Origin: Flavobacteriales bacterium | GTDB taxonomy: Bacteria > Bacteroidota > Bacteroidia > Flavobacteriales_F > PHOS-HE28 | NCBI GenBank assembly: GCA_026129465.1 | Contig: JAHCIA010000001.1 | Span: 257,964-321,963, forward strand | DNA: 64,000 bases | Direction of reading: 5' to 3' | Shown: positions 1 to 7,631 of the stretch, piece by piece | Position numbering within the stretch: position 1 is the first letter of the stretch | Layout: each line of letters starts with the position of its first letter | Program-made: the position numbers and the translations under genes | The notes under the pieces: generated by a model | The model's database searches: none | Seen by the model: only the letters and a program-made list of their open reading frames with translations | Told to the model about the DNA's origin: nothing

Positions 1-67
1 GGGCGTGGGCGCACGCCAGCGGCTGAAGAACCTCCGCTCGCAGGGCGCTCAGCATCCATGGCCGGTC

Positions 68-400
68 TCAGGTGGTCAACGCCTTCAGCCAACGCTTCAG
101 CAGCGCGGCATCCACATCGGCAAGGGTGTGCAGCTTGATGTGGCGCATGTTCTTGCCGGTGCCTTCCAGCCGTCCCTCAGGGTCGTCCAACGGGCCGGCC
201 TGGTAGAACCCGAAGGTGACATAGGCCTTGGAGGTCCTCAGGTAGGCGAAGTCCTTCGCCGTGGCGAAGATTGGCCGGCTCCATTTGAACTCCTCCCGTA
301 CGCCTTTCACGTGGGTGTGCACCAGCTTGCGCACGGCTTCCATGATGCGGCGCTGTTCTTCGGGTGCTTGGGCGATGTAGCCGGAGATCTGATCGTTCAC
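68..400 (-). CDS. DUF1801 (YdhG-like) domain protein
   Basis: A small cytoplasmic protein of about 110 residues. It matches the DUF1801 pattern in three places: an N-terminal helix pair, a central W-S-R-P-I-F-A strand, and a C-terminal half with Y-V-T-F-G-F followed by a final helical R-H-I-K-L segment. No enzyme activity is established for the family. The frame can be opened at a TTG (407-409), but a promoter-like octamer covers 406-413, so the GTG at 398-400 is the better start and would be nearly leaderless. It is divergent from the DUF4920 gene. The family call is fairly sure; the function is unknown. Confidence 0.75.
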   Translation of the reverse strand: MNDQISGYIAQAPEEQRRIMEAVRKLVHTHVKGVREEFKWSRPIFATAKDFAYLRTSKAYVTFGFYQAGPLDDPEGRLEGTGKNMRHIKLHTLADVDAALLKRWLKALTT

Positions 401-405
401 GCAGA

Positions 406-413
406 CCAAGTTA
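406..413 (-). promoter_or_regulatory. -7-like promoter element, TAACTTGG
   Basis: It differs from TAnnTTTG at one position. It ends 5 nt before the GTG start of the DUF1801 gene, which implies little or no leader. Confidence 0.4.
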
Positions 414-508
414 ACGGGATGCCCGGCCTATGGATCCGCATGACGAAGCGCATGTGCGGCCCGGGAGGATCTCCGATCTTCGCACCCAACACGTTCGGAC
501 AACAGCAC

Positions 509-1006
509 ATGACACGCACACTCCCACTCGCCCTGGCGGCCTTCGCCCTCTTCGCCTGCCAGACCGCTTCCCAGGAAGTTTCCGCCCAGCAGGGTGCCAC
601 GGCCCAGCCGGCCACGAAGAGCTACGGGGCCAGGATCACCCCTGATGGCGCCATCAGTGCCACGGACTTCGTGAAGGCGATGTCCGCCCAGGAGACGATG
701 ACCACCAAGCTCGATTGCGAGATCATCAGCAGCTGCGCCGTGAAAGGCTGCTGGATGGACGTGAAGCTTCCTGATGGCAACCCCATGAAGGTCCGCTTCG
801 TGGACTACGGCTTCTTCGTGCCCAAGCAGGGTCTCGAAGGCAAGCGCGCCATTCTGCAGGGCACCGCCAGCCGCGAGACCTTCGATGTGGCCACCCTGCG
901 CCACTACGCCGAGGACGCCGGCAAGAGCAAGGAGGAGATCGAGAAGATCACCGAACCCAAGCATGTGCTCACCTTCCTCGCCGAGGGTGTTCTCATCACC
1001 GAATGA
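509..1006 (+). CDS. DUF4920 domain lipoprotein
   Basis: A 165-residue exported protein. The start at 509 gives a clean signal peptide with a lipobox (L-F-A-C, Cys16), so it is probably a lipoprotein. The frame stays open upstream to position 5, but that stretch does not look coding. The body carries the DUF4920 pattern: the G-A-x-I opening, C-x-x-x-G-C-W-M near the middle, then R-F-x-D-Y-G-F-F-V-P. The paired cysteines (the C-A-V-K-G-C-W context) could bind metal or form a disulfide. Its stop overlaps the start of the isoaspartyl peptidase gene (ATGA), which suggests co-transcription. The octamer GATCTTCG at 475-482 is a possible weak promoter. The family has no firm function. Confidence 0.75.
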   Translation: MTRTLPLALAAFALFACQTASQEVSAQQGATAQPATKSYGARITPDGAISATDFVKAMSAQETMTTKLDCEIISSCAVKGCWMDVKLPDGNPMKVRFVDYGFFVPKQGLEGKRAILQGTASRETFDVATLRHYAEDAGKSKEEIEKITEPKHVLTFLAEGVLITE

Positions 1007-2064
1007 TGCTTTCCCATGTGAAGCGATCGAAGCCCGGGGCATGGCTCCGGGCTTCGTGCTTCACGCTGCTGGCCGGCTGCACACCAGCAGGCGACCACGA
1101 CGCCCGGACGGACACACGATCATCCCAGGAAAACATGGAACGTTTTGCATTGGTCATCCACGGAGGCGCGGGCACCATCTCGCGCGAACAGATGACCCCG
1201 GCCCGCGAGAAGGCCTATCGTGATGCGCTGGAGAACGCCCTGCGCCGCGGCCACGCCATCCTCGCCGAAGGCGGCGATGCTCTGGAAGCCGTGCAGGCCG
1301 CCGTGATGGCGCTGGAGGACAGCCCGCACTTCAACGCCGGGCGCGGTTCGGTCTTCAACGCCGATGGCCAGCACGAGATGGACGCCAGCCTGATGTGCGG
1401 CCGGACACTCCGCGCCGGTGCCGTGGCCAGTGTGCACAACGTGAAGAATCCGATCCTGCTCGCGCGCCGCGTGATGGACAGCAGCGAGCACGTGCTCGTG
1501 AGCGGCACGGGCGCCTTCGAGTTCGCGCACAAGCAGAAAGTGCCCTTGGAGGACGACCAGTACTTCTTCGACGAGTTCCGCTACGAGCAGTGGAAGAAGA
1601 CACGCGGCACGGACCAATACCAGCTGGACCACAGCGACGGCGAGAAGAAGTTCGGCACGGTGGGCGCCGTGGCACTGGACCAGCATGGGCACCTGGCGGC
1701 GGCCACCAGCACCGGCGGCATGACCAACAAGAAGTGGCAGCGCATCGGTGACAGCCCCATCATCGGTGCGGGCACCTACGCCAACGATGCCAGCTGCGCG
1801 GTGAGCTGCACCGGCCACGGCGAGAGTTTCATCCGCGCAGTCGCCGCCCACGATGTGCATGCCCTCATGGCCTACAAAGGGCTAAGCCTGAAGGAGGCCG
1901 TGCGTGTGGTCGTACACGAGAAGCTACCGCCCCTGGACGGCGATGGTGGCCTGATCGCGGTGGACAAGGACGGCATCGTGGTGCTGGACTTCAACTGCAC
2001 CGGCATGTATCGCGGCCATGTGGGTGCCGACGGGGTGTTCCACACGGCGATCTTCAGGGAATAG
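1003..2064 (+). CDS. isoaspartyl peptidase / plant-type L-asparaginase, lipoprotein-like
   Basis: An Ntn-hydrolase that removes beta-linked aspartyl residues from peptides and hydrolyses asparagine. Family members self-cleave before a threonine. Here the G-T-V-G-A-V-A motif places the nucleophile at Thr219. The N-terminal I-H-G-G-A-G motif (52-57), the F-N-A-G-R-G-S-V motif (110-117) and a T-S-T-G-G-M substrate loop (235-240) are all present. The 353-residue form has a lipobox (L-L-A-G-C, Cys26), so it may be anchored in the envelope. An internal ATG at 1135 (Met45) would give a cytoplasmic form of the usual length. Start and location are therefore open. It may act on beta-Asp-Arg released from cyanophycin by the enzymes at 6.4-10.3 kb; that link is inferred. 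Confidence 0.9.
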   Translation: MMLSHVKRSKPGAWLRASCFTLLAGCTPAGDHDARTDTRSSQENMERFALVIHGGAGTISREQMTPAREKAYRDALENALRRGHAILAEGGDALEAVQAAVMALEDSPHFNAGRGSVFNADGQHEMDASLMCGRTLRAGAVASVHNVKNPILLARRVMDSSEHVLVSGTGAFEFAHKQKVPLEDDQYFFDEFRYEQWKKTRGTDQYQLDHSDGEKKFGTVGAVALDQHGHLAAATSTGGMTNKKWQRIGDSPIIGAGTYANDASCAVSCTGHGESFIRAVAAHDVHALMAYKGLSLKEAVRVVVHEKLPPLDGDGGLIAVDKDGIVVLDFNCTGMYRGHVGADGVFHTAIFRE

Positions 2065-2076
2065 CGTCGACCCGCT

Positions 2077-3477
2077 TCAGTTCCAGAGGTCGTCCAACAA
2101 CGACTTGCTTTTCTCCTTAAGCTCTTTGCCCTTCTCTTTCAAGGCATCCCCTGAAGCGGCTGCGTCCACCTGTTCCAGAACCCCGGAGACCTTCGTGATG
2201 AGGTCTGCGAGCCATGCATCCTGTATGATGCCGACCTTCTTCAGGACCGCGGTCCAATCCTGCTTCTCCATCCGGGAGTACATGTATTGGATCAACAGCT
2301 TGCTCAGGAAGTGTTTGTCGTACAGGCCGTTCATGGCTTTTCCGGGCTCTCTTTTCTCAAGGTAACGGATGGACTCTTCGATCGTATTTCTCTCCGCTTT
2401 GCCAAGTGACCGGCTGGACTTCAGTCGTTCCAGTGCAGCCATGGCTTCATCGGTCTTCCCCTGGTGCAGGTATAAGTAGGCTTCCACGGACCAGACCATT
2501 TCATTGTCCACCCCGGCCTCATGTGCCGTACGCACAATGGCTTCAAAGTCTTCCATGGCGCGTTCCTCATCGATCGTCCTGGTCATGGACGTACGCGAAA
2601 CGGCCCGCAGCAGGTGGTTGAGCAGCACATGGGCATGGTGCGCGGCTTTCTGGGGAACAATGACCGGATGGGCAACCCTCTCGCCGGTGAACAGGGGTGC
2701 CCAGAAAAGTATGGTGGAGGTGAGCGGCAGTTCTTCGTGCGGATGGGCATACAGCCAGTCCAGGTTATCGCTGTATTCCTTCTCTGATAGGTACAATAGC
2801 CCTTGATCGAAGAACACGAAGCCGCGGATCATTTGGAGAAAAGCTTTCAGCTCTTCGCCTTCGAGATCCTCCATGTCGCTCTTGGCGCATTCGTACAGCA
2901 GCATCTTCTTCGTGAACGTACGGGAGCGGTCCATCAACATGAAGACGCTCATGATGGTATGCTCCATGCTTTGCAGATAATGCCTTGCTTCTGGCTCCAG
3001 GGGTGGCCACAACGATACCACGCGCCCATTCAAGATGGTCTCCACGGAGTCCCCCTTCAACATGGCCTGGCCCTCCATTATCGTGGGAAAGTCATCCTCG
3101 TCATGGTCACGCAGGAATGCACGCAGATCGAGGTAGGCGGTCAGGAATTCGGTCACATCTTGTAGCGTGAGTTCTTTTTGCGTGTGGTCCTTGGCGGGGA
3201 CCGCATCCGCGCGACCGTCGAACAGCTCGGGCATGATCCGGTCCATAAGTTCCTTCACCCTGCGGTGTTCCGCGATTGTGGTATCCAACACGGGCATTAC
3301 CCTGAAGCAGGTCTTCAAGAACTTGTAGTGGTCCAGCACGATCCCATCCAGGGCGCGTTCCAGCTTGATACGATCACGCTGCAGCATTTCAGCGTCGGAC
3401 GGTTCCTTGCGGCCGCATCCAACTGCAAGCAATATGGTGGTAGCAAGCAGTAGGGAGCAACGCAGCGCGGTCGTCAT
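2077..3477 (-). CDS. predicted helical lipoprotein, TPR-like
   Basis: A 466-residue protein starting with a typical lipoprotein signal (L-L-A-V-G-C, Cys21). I do not recognise a named family. The body is mostly amphipathic helices. A segment around residues 330-390 with 'EAYLYLHQGKTDEAMAALER' reads like a TPR unit. The C-terminus is lysine- and glutamate-rich and likely coiled coil. The open frame extends 60 codons further upstream in low-complexity arginine-rich sequence, but ATG 3475-3477 directly precedes the signal peptide. A promoter-like octamer lies 4 nt upstream, so the mRNA may be leaderless. It runs convergent with the isoaspartyl peptidase gene, with a 12-nt gap. Confidence 0.7.
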   Translation of the reverse strand: MTTALRCSLLLATTILLAVGCGRKEPSDAEMLQRDRIKLERALDGIVLDHYKFLKTCFRVMPVLDTTIAEHRRVKELMDRIMPELFDGRADAVPAKDHTQKELTLQDVTEFLTAYLDLRAFLRDHDEDDFPTIMEGQAMLKGDSVETILNGRVVSLWPPLEPEARHYLQSMEHTIMSVFMLMDRSRTFTKKMLLYECAKSDMEDLEGEELKAFLQMIRGFVFFDQGLLYLSEKEYSDNLDWLYAHPHEELPLTSTILFWAPLFTGERVAHPVIVPQKAAHHAHVLLNHLLRAVSRTSMTRTIDEERAMEDFEAIVRTAHEAGVDNEMVWSVEAYLYLHQGKTDEAMAALERLKSSRSLGKAERNTIEESIRYLEKREPGKAMNGLYDKHFLSKLLIQYMYSRMEKQDWTAVLKKVGIIQDAWLADLITKVSGVLEQVDAAASGDALKEKGKELKEKSKSLLDDLWN

Positions 3478-3481
3478 GCCG

Positions 3482-3489
3482 CGAACGTA
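3482..3489 (-). promoter_or_regulatory. -7-like promoter element, TACGTTCG
   Basis: One mismatch to TAnnTTTG. Only 4 nt separate it from the ATG of the lipoprotein gene, so transcription would begin at or next to the start codon. Confidence 0.5.
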
Positions 3490-3550
3490 GATTGCGGTCA
3501 GGTTCGACCGTTGCGCATTGGTCGATCCCTGCGCCAAGCAGGATAAACGC

Positions 3551-4681
3551 TCACACCTCCCTCGGGTCATGCGCCGGTGGCATCCCCGCGGGCCGCTTCC
3601 GACCGATGAACGGCAGGTTGTAACGCTGCTCCTCCGGATAGTCGATGTCCTCACCAAGCAGGTAGCCGTAAGGTTGCAGACCGGGGATGGCGTCGCATAC
3701 GATCTTCAGCATGCCCATCAAGGGAATGGCCACCACCATGCCCACCACGCCCCATAGCATGCCGAAACCCAGCAGCGCCAGGATGCTCGCCAGGGGATTG
3801 ATGCTCACACTGCTGCCCACCACCTTGGGGGTGATCAGGTTGTTCTCCAGGAACTGCGTGAACAGGCACACCCCGAGCGCGCCGATGGCATAACCGATGT
3901 GGTCCTTGGTAAGCAGCGCGATGAGGATCGGGAAAAGGCTGCCGATGAGGACGCCGATGTATGGGATGATGTTGAGGAATCCCGCGAGGAAGCCCAGCAG
4001 GATGGCGTACTTCAGGTCCAGCAGCAGAAAACCGATGCTGTTGAGGACGCCCAGGATGAGGATGACGATGAGGACCCCGCGGATGTACTTCCGGGAGAGC
4101 TTGGAGATGCGCACCATCACCTCCAGCACCAGCCCGTTGCTCTTGTGCCCCACCTGCTTGAAGAAGATGCGGAACTTGTCCTTCAGGAGCAGCAGGAGGA
4201 ACACGAAGATGGGGATGGGCACGATGAAGGCCAGGGCCGCGCCGGTGCTGGAGAAGACCTTCACCAGGGTCTTGCCGCCATACTCCGCCAGTTCGTTCAC
4301 ATGGTCGTTGAACCAGCGCACCTGCTCGCGCTGGTCGATGTGGGTGTGGGCCTCGATCCACCCGAGCACCCCGAAACCCTTCTCGATGAACCGCTCCTGC
4401 AATGCCGGGATGTCCTTGCCGAAACGCGAGAGCTGCCAGCCCAGAAAGAAGAAGGCACCCATCACAATGGCGAGCAGGAACAGCGTGGCGGCGAGGGCGC
4501 CCAGCCAGCGCGGCGCGCCGAGCTTCTCCACATGGCGCGCCATAGGCAACAGCATGAAGGCGAAGAGCGCCGATATCAGCGACAGGATGATGAGGTCGCG
4601 GCCGAAGTGGAGCACCGTTACGGTGAGCACCACCGCGAAGAGCACATGCACGTATCTCCCCAGGGCGTCGGTGGTGTTCAT
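3551..4681 (-). CDS. AI-2E family transporter (PerM/YdiK-like permease)
   Basis: A 376-residue inner-membrane protein of the AI-2E/PerM exporter family, whose members include proposed autoinducer-2 exporters and Na+/H+ antiporters. The usual layout is visible: paired N-terminal membrane helices, a long soluble middle region (about 80-150), then a cluster of C-terminal helices containing N-I-I-P-Y-I-G and the Q-F-L-E-N-N-L-I-T-P-K motif typical of the family, ending with a hydrophilic tail. ATG 4679-4681 overlaps the stop of the upstream gene (ATGA). The frame runs on upstream, but there it overlaps the neighbour in arginine-rich nonsense. It is the last gene of a four-gene block with YtxH and holin-like proteins. 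The substrate cannot be predicted. Confidence 0.9.
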   Translation of the reverse strand: MNTTDALGRYVHVLFAVVLTVTVLHFGRDLIILSLISALFAFMLLPMARHVEKLGAPRWLGALAATLFLLAIVMGAFFFLGWQLSRFGKDIPALQERFIEKGFGVLGWIEAHTHIDQREQVRWFNDHVNELAEYGGKTLVKVFSSTGAALAFIVPIPIFVFLLLLLKDKFRIFFKQVGHKSNGLVLEVMVRISKLSRKYIRGVLIVILILGVLNSIGFLLLDLKYAILLGFLAGFLNIIPYIGVLIGSLFPILIALLTKDHIGYAIGALGVCLFTQFLENNLITPKVVGSSVSINPLASILALLGFGMLWGVVGMVVAIPLMGMLKIVCDAIPGLQPYGYLLGEDIDYPEEQRYNLPFIGRKRPAGMPPAHDPREV

Positions 4682-5127
4682 GCCTGCTCGTCGCCGGATC
4701 CCTGGTGCGCCCTGCGGCGCTCGCGCACGTGTTCCTTCACGCGCTCCCAGGATCGATCGAGCTCCGAAAGTACATGTCCGGCCTTGCCCTCCTCGAACCA
4801 CCGTTCCCACAGGAGGGGGATCGCGGCGCTGAGCCCGGCGGCGACCGCTTGCCGCAGGGGGCCTTTGCCCGGCCCGCCCAAGGCCGCGCCCACGGCGGCC
4901 CCCAATACGCCCGGTGCGGCACCTTCGGCGGCATCGCGCGCCGTGCGCCAGGTGAACAGGGACCGCAGCACGCCCTTCACCGCACCGCCGACCAAGGCCT
5001 GGCGGATGGCGGGTTCGCGCAGGGCGGTCCAATGCTCCTCCATGGCGCGGGCATGGGCATCGCGTCCGGCGCGCAGGCGTTCGCGGTGCGCGCGCACCTG
5101 GGCCATGGAGGTGAATCGTTCAGCCAT
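4678..5127 (-). CDS. hypothetical protein in YtxH/holin-like cluster
   Basis: A 149-residue protein with no family I recognise. It has a charged helical N-terminus, a glycine/alanine-rich middle (about residues 70-110, several G-A and A-A-V-G steps) that could form a hairpin in or on the membrane, and a basic, helical C-terminus. The start at 5127 overlaps the end of the holin-like gene by 8 nt, and the stop overlaps the permease start by 4 nt, so translation is probably coupled. An ATG two codons upstream (5133) is possible. In related clusters this slot often holds a small membrane-associated protein; the function is unknown. Confidence 0.65.
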   Translation of the reverse strand: MAERFTSMAQVRAHRERLRAGRDAHARAMEEHWTALREPAIRQALVGGAVKGVLRSLFTWRTARDAAEGAAPGVLGAAVGAALGGPGKGPLRQAVAAGLSAAIPLLWERWFEEGKAGHVLSELDRSWERVKEHVRERRRAHQGSGDEQA

Positions 5128-5503
5128 GACCATGCATCGCGTTGATGAAAGTGAGCACCACCCTGTCCCGTAGACCGGCCTTCCACAGCACAATGAAGAG
5201 CAGGCCAAGCAACAGGTAGAGGCCGCCCACGCAGAGGAAACCCCATCCCGTGGCGCCCAACAGACCACCCAGCCACAGGGCCAGGGCAGTGCTTGCCATG
5301 AGGAAGGCCGCGCTGAGGAAGAAGAAGATCACCAGGAAGGCGATGACCATGCCCGCCAAACGCCCGGCCTTTTCGCTGGCCGCGAGGGTGGTCAGTTCGC
5401 GTTGGGCCTCGAACCAGGCCTTGGCGTCATCCAGCACGGCCTCGGCGAAAAGACCGAGATCGGGCCGCCCGGTCTCCGGGTCCAAGTAGCGTTCGTCGTC
5501 CAT
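5120..5503 (-). CDS. phage holin family (superfamily III-like) membrane protein
   Basis: A 127-residue protein with a charged N-terminal helix followed by two close-set hydrophobic helices (about residues 48-75 and 80-107) and a short C-terminus. This is the layout of the 'phage holin family' proteins (Phage_holin_3_6 / DUF1469) found with YtxH proteins in many bacterial chromosomes. Despite the name there is no sign of a prophage here, and members are usually seen as general-stress or envelope proteins. It is the second gene of the ytxH block, 29 nt after the YtxH gene. Good match by layout; the function is inferred. Confidence 0.75.
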   Translation of the reverse strand: MDDERYLDPETGRPDLGLFAEAVLDDAKAWFEAQRELTTLAASEKAGRLAGMVIAFLVIFFFLSAAFLMASTALALWLGGLLGATGWGFLCVGGLYLLLGLLFIVLWKAGLRDRVVLTFINAMHGHG

Positions 5504-5532
5504 GGTGGGATCGGTGCGATGGATCCCTGGAC

Positions 5533-5904
5533 TCAGTTGGCGCTGTGCTTCACGTTCTCGGCGGCCTTGCGGGCACGGTCGGCCACGTCCTCGGCGCTGC
5601 CTTTCACGTCCTTCTTGAGGCGCTCCTTCAGGTCCTGGCCTTCCTCAAAGAGGAACTTCACGAAGTCGTTCACCTCGTCCTTGGTCATGGTGGCGGCGTT
5701 CGTGGCCTTCCCCTTCGCCTTGGTCCATTCCTCACGGGCCTGGTCGATGAAGTCGTCCACATCGCTTCTGGCGTCCTTTACGCCGCGTGCGATGCGTTCA
5801 CGGGTCTCCTTGCCGCTGCGGGGAGCGAAGAGGATGCCCAAGGTGGCGCCGATGGCGGCCCCGGCCAGGAAGCCGAAGATGCCTGTTTTGCTTTCGTTGG
5901 TCAT
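5533..5904 (-). CDS. YtxH domain-containing protein
   Basis: A 123-residue protein. The first 35 residues have the YtxH signature: a glycine-rich membrane helix (G-F-L-A-G-A-A-I-G-A) running into L-F-A-P-R-S-G-K-E-T-R. The rest is a long charged helix with repeated lysine, glutamate and alanine, like LEA or apolipoprotein-type helices. Members are general-stress proteins of unknown biochemical role. It is the first gene of the four-gene minus-strand block, which suggests a membrane-stress response unit. A TACCTTGG octamer sits at 5960-5967. Confidence 0.85.
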   Translation of the reverse strand: MTNESKTGIFGFLAGAAIGATLGILFAPRSGKETRERIARGVKDARSDVDDFIDQAREEWTKAKGKATNAATMTKDEVNDFVKFLFEEGQDLKERLKKDVKGSAEDVADRARKAAENVKHSAN

Positions 5905-5959
5905 GGTAGTGGGGGTTTTTCGCGTTGTGATGATCAGGTGACCATCCGCATCGGGATCA

Positions 5960-5967
5960 CCAAGGTA
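5960..5967 (-). promoter_or_regulatory. possible -7 element for the ytxH block, TACCTTGG
   Basis: One mismatch to TAnnTTTG, 55 nt upstream of the YtxH start. The rest of the 5905-6101 gap holds no recognisable feature. Confidence 0.3.
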
Positions 5968-6101
5968 CGGGCCACTTGGACCATGCGCACAGGACGGATG
6001 TCAGGTTCCAACGATCGGCGGGGCATCCAGCCCAGTGATCGTTCCGGCCGATAGGGCCATGCACGAGGAAGCCGTTCCACAGGTCGTGGCGCACCGGCCC
6101 A

Positions 6102-6404
6102 TCAAGGGTCCGGGGACCGCTTCAGCCACCTGGCCTCCATGACGAAGGTGCCGAAGGGCAGCACACTGGCGGCGCCCAGGCCGATGATGCGCTCGGGGTC
6201 CCACTTCAACTTGGTAAAGAGCGGCACGGCGGCCACCCAGTACCAGATGAAGAGCACCCCATGTGCCCAACCCACATAGCGCACCGCCAGGGGCATGTCC
6301 CAGAGGTGCTTCAGCGGCATGGCGATGAACAGGAGCACCAGGAAACTCACCCCCTCGGCGCGGGCGATGTGGCGGAAACGGGTGATGATGGGGGACTCGG
6401 ACAT
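6102..6404 (-). CDS. DUF3817 small integral membrane protein
   Basis: A 100-residue protein with three predicted membrane helices. The opening F-R-x-I-A-R-A-E-G-V-S-F-L-V-L and the following P-L-K-H-L-W-D and V-G-W-A-H-G-V-L-F motifs are those of DUF3817 (YdzA-like) proteins. The start lies 11 nt after the cyanophycinase stop, so the two are probably one transcript. No function is known for the family, and a link to cyanophycin is only positional. Confidence 0.85.
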   Translation of the reverse strand: MSESPIITRFRHIARAEGVSFLVLLFIAMPLKHLWDMPLAVRYVGWAHGVLFIWYWVAAVPLFTKLKWDPERIIGLGAASVLPFGTFVMEARWLKRSPDP

Positions 6405-6415
6405 GGTGCGCGGAT

Positions 6416-7282
6416 CTACCTCCCCACCGCCTCCGGCGCGAAGAAACTCCTCTTCTTCACATGGTAGTGGTAGCCTGCACTGATGATGTGGACGATCATG
6501 TGCTCGATGCTGATGGGGTGGCCCTCCTCGGCGTCGGCGATGTTGGTGTGCTTCAACTCATGCCCGTCGAATATGATCACCTGGCCGCTGCCGATGATCT
6601 CCAGGTGGTTGCCCTCCGTGATGATGACGCCGGTATCCTCGCCCAGCCCGATGCCGATGCTGTCCGGGTTGGAGGCCACGGCCTGCGTCAACCGGCTGAA
6701 GCGGCCGCGTGCCACGAAGTGCGAGTCGATGATCACATCGCTGACCAGGGCCAGGCCGGTGGTCATCTTCACCTCGCCCTTGAACAGGCCGGTGCTGCTG
6801 TGGCCCTGGTAGATCATGGTGTTGCTCATGCACATGGCCCCCGCGCTGGTGCCCGCGATCACAAAGTGTTCCTCCTCGTGATAGCGCCGCTTCAATACTT
6901 CCGCGAAGGTGGTACCGCCGAAAATGCTGGTGAGCCGCAGCTGGTTGCCGCCGCTGATCATTACGCCACTCGCACGCTCCAGGCGGGCCACCATGTCGGG
7001 CGTCACCTCCTTGCGGTCCCGGATGCGCAGGTGGTCCACTTCGGTCACGCCCAGTTTTCCGAAGGCCTCGATGTAATTGGCCGCCACCTCATCCGGTATG
7101 CTGCTGGCGCTGGTGATCAGGGCGAGGCTCTCGCCCGGGCCGCCGTTCTCGTCCACCACACGTCTCAGGATGCCGCTCTCGATGAAATCGTTCCGGAACA
7201 CCCGGTCGCGGTGCCCGCCGTCGGGTTGCCCGCCTTTGTCCTCGTTGCCGCCGATGGCGATGAGTTTCCCTTTTGGTGTCAT
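6416..7282 (-). CDS. cphB: cyanophycinase
   Basis: A serine exopeptidase (family S51) that cuts cyanophycin into beta-Asp-Arg dipeptides. At 288 residues it has the expected length. The nucleophile is Ser146 in the G-T-S-A-G-A elbow, and G-G-N-Q (111-114) forms the substrate loop. I-A-I-G-G-N-E-D begins the fold and a conserved G-L-G-I/E-D-T region follows. No signal peptide is present, so it acts in the cytoplasm. The start at 7282 (M-T-P-K-G-K-L) is preferred over the open frame upstream, which runs into repeat sequence. It is divergent from cphA, 349 nt away, and followed closely by the DUF3817 gene. The divergent pair suggests shared control. Confidence 0.95.
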   Translation of the reverse strand: MTPKGKLIAIGGNEDKGGQPDGGHRDRVFRNDFIESGILRRVVDENGGPGESLALITSASSIPDEVAANYIEAFGKLGVTEVDHLRIRDRKEVTPDMVARLERASGVMISGGNQLRLTSIFGGTTFAEVLKRRYHEEEHFVIAGTSAGAMCMSNTMIYQGHSSTGLFKGEVKMTTGLALVSDVIIDSHFVARGRFSRLTQAVASNPDSIGIGLGEDTGVIITEGNHLEIIGSGQVIIFDGHELKHTNIADAEEGHPISIEHMIVHIISAGYHYHVKKRSFFAPEAVGR

Positions 7283-7317
7283 GCTCAGGTCTTGGTCCCC
7301 CCGCTTGCCCCACGCTG

Positions 7318-7397
7318 TTGTCAGTGGTCGGTTGTAAGTTGTCCGTGGCGTTCGGCCTGACAACCGACAACTGCGAACTGACAACTGTCGTCTGACG
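7318..7397. repeat. imperfect inverted repeat of GTTGTC-type units
   Basis: The left arm (about 7318-7343) carries TTGTCAGT, GTCGGTTGT and AGTTGTCC. The right arm (about 7356-7397) carries the complements GACAACCGACAACTG and CTGACAACTG. The arms are separated by about 12 nt and could form a long imperfect hairpin. Each arm is itself built from short GTTGTC-like steps. Confidence 0.6.
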
Positions 7398-7409
7398 CCC
7401 CCCCCACCG

Positions 7410-7417
7410 CGAAAGTA
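7410..7417 (-). promoter_or_regulatory. -7-like promoter element, TACTTTCG
   Basis: One mismatch to TAnnTTTG, and identical to the elements before ychF and transketolase N. It would give a cphB leader of about 120 nt that includes the inverted repeat. Confidence 0.45.
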
Positions 7418-7631
7418 GCCGCCCCTTCACGACCGCATCACCAGGCGGTCGGAATTGATGAACAGGGGGATGTCATGTTCCGGGCCGGCACTTGTCGGGT
7501 CCACCTGGTGGGCCGACGCTACAGGTGCGGCCGTCGAGCTTGGCTCCGGTGCCAACCCCCAACTGCACCACCCCCCAACATCCAACCCGCATTTCATCAA
7601 TATCTTCCCCGTCCTCTTACCACCACTCCCC

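Larger units (their letters stand above)
7283..7631. other. non-coding region between cphB and cphA
   Basis: A 349-nt divergent spacer. It contains an imperfect inverted repeat (7318-7397), a minus-directed promoter-like octamer TACTTTCG (7410-7417) about 127 nt before cphB, and a weak plus-directed TATCTTCC (7601-7608) 23 nt before cphA. On the minus strand, the last 20 codons of an open frame ending at 7427 look protein-like, but no start or family supports a gene. Nothing else is recognised. Confidence 0.5.

Noticed and set aside
5120..5503. Prophage signal from a 'phage holin' family protein
   Set aside because: The gene sits in a YtxH/AI-2E block with no endolysin, terminase, integrase or tail gene; this family is common in chromosomes.
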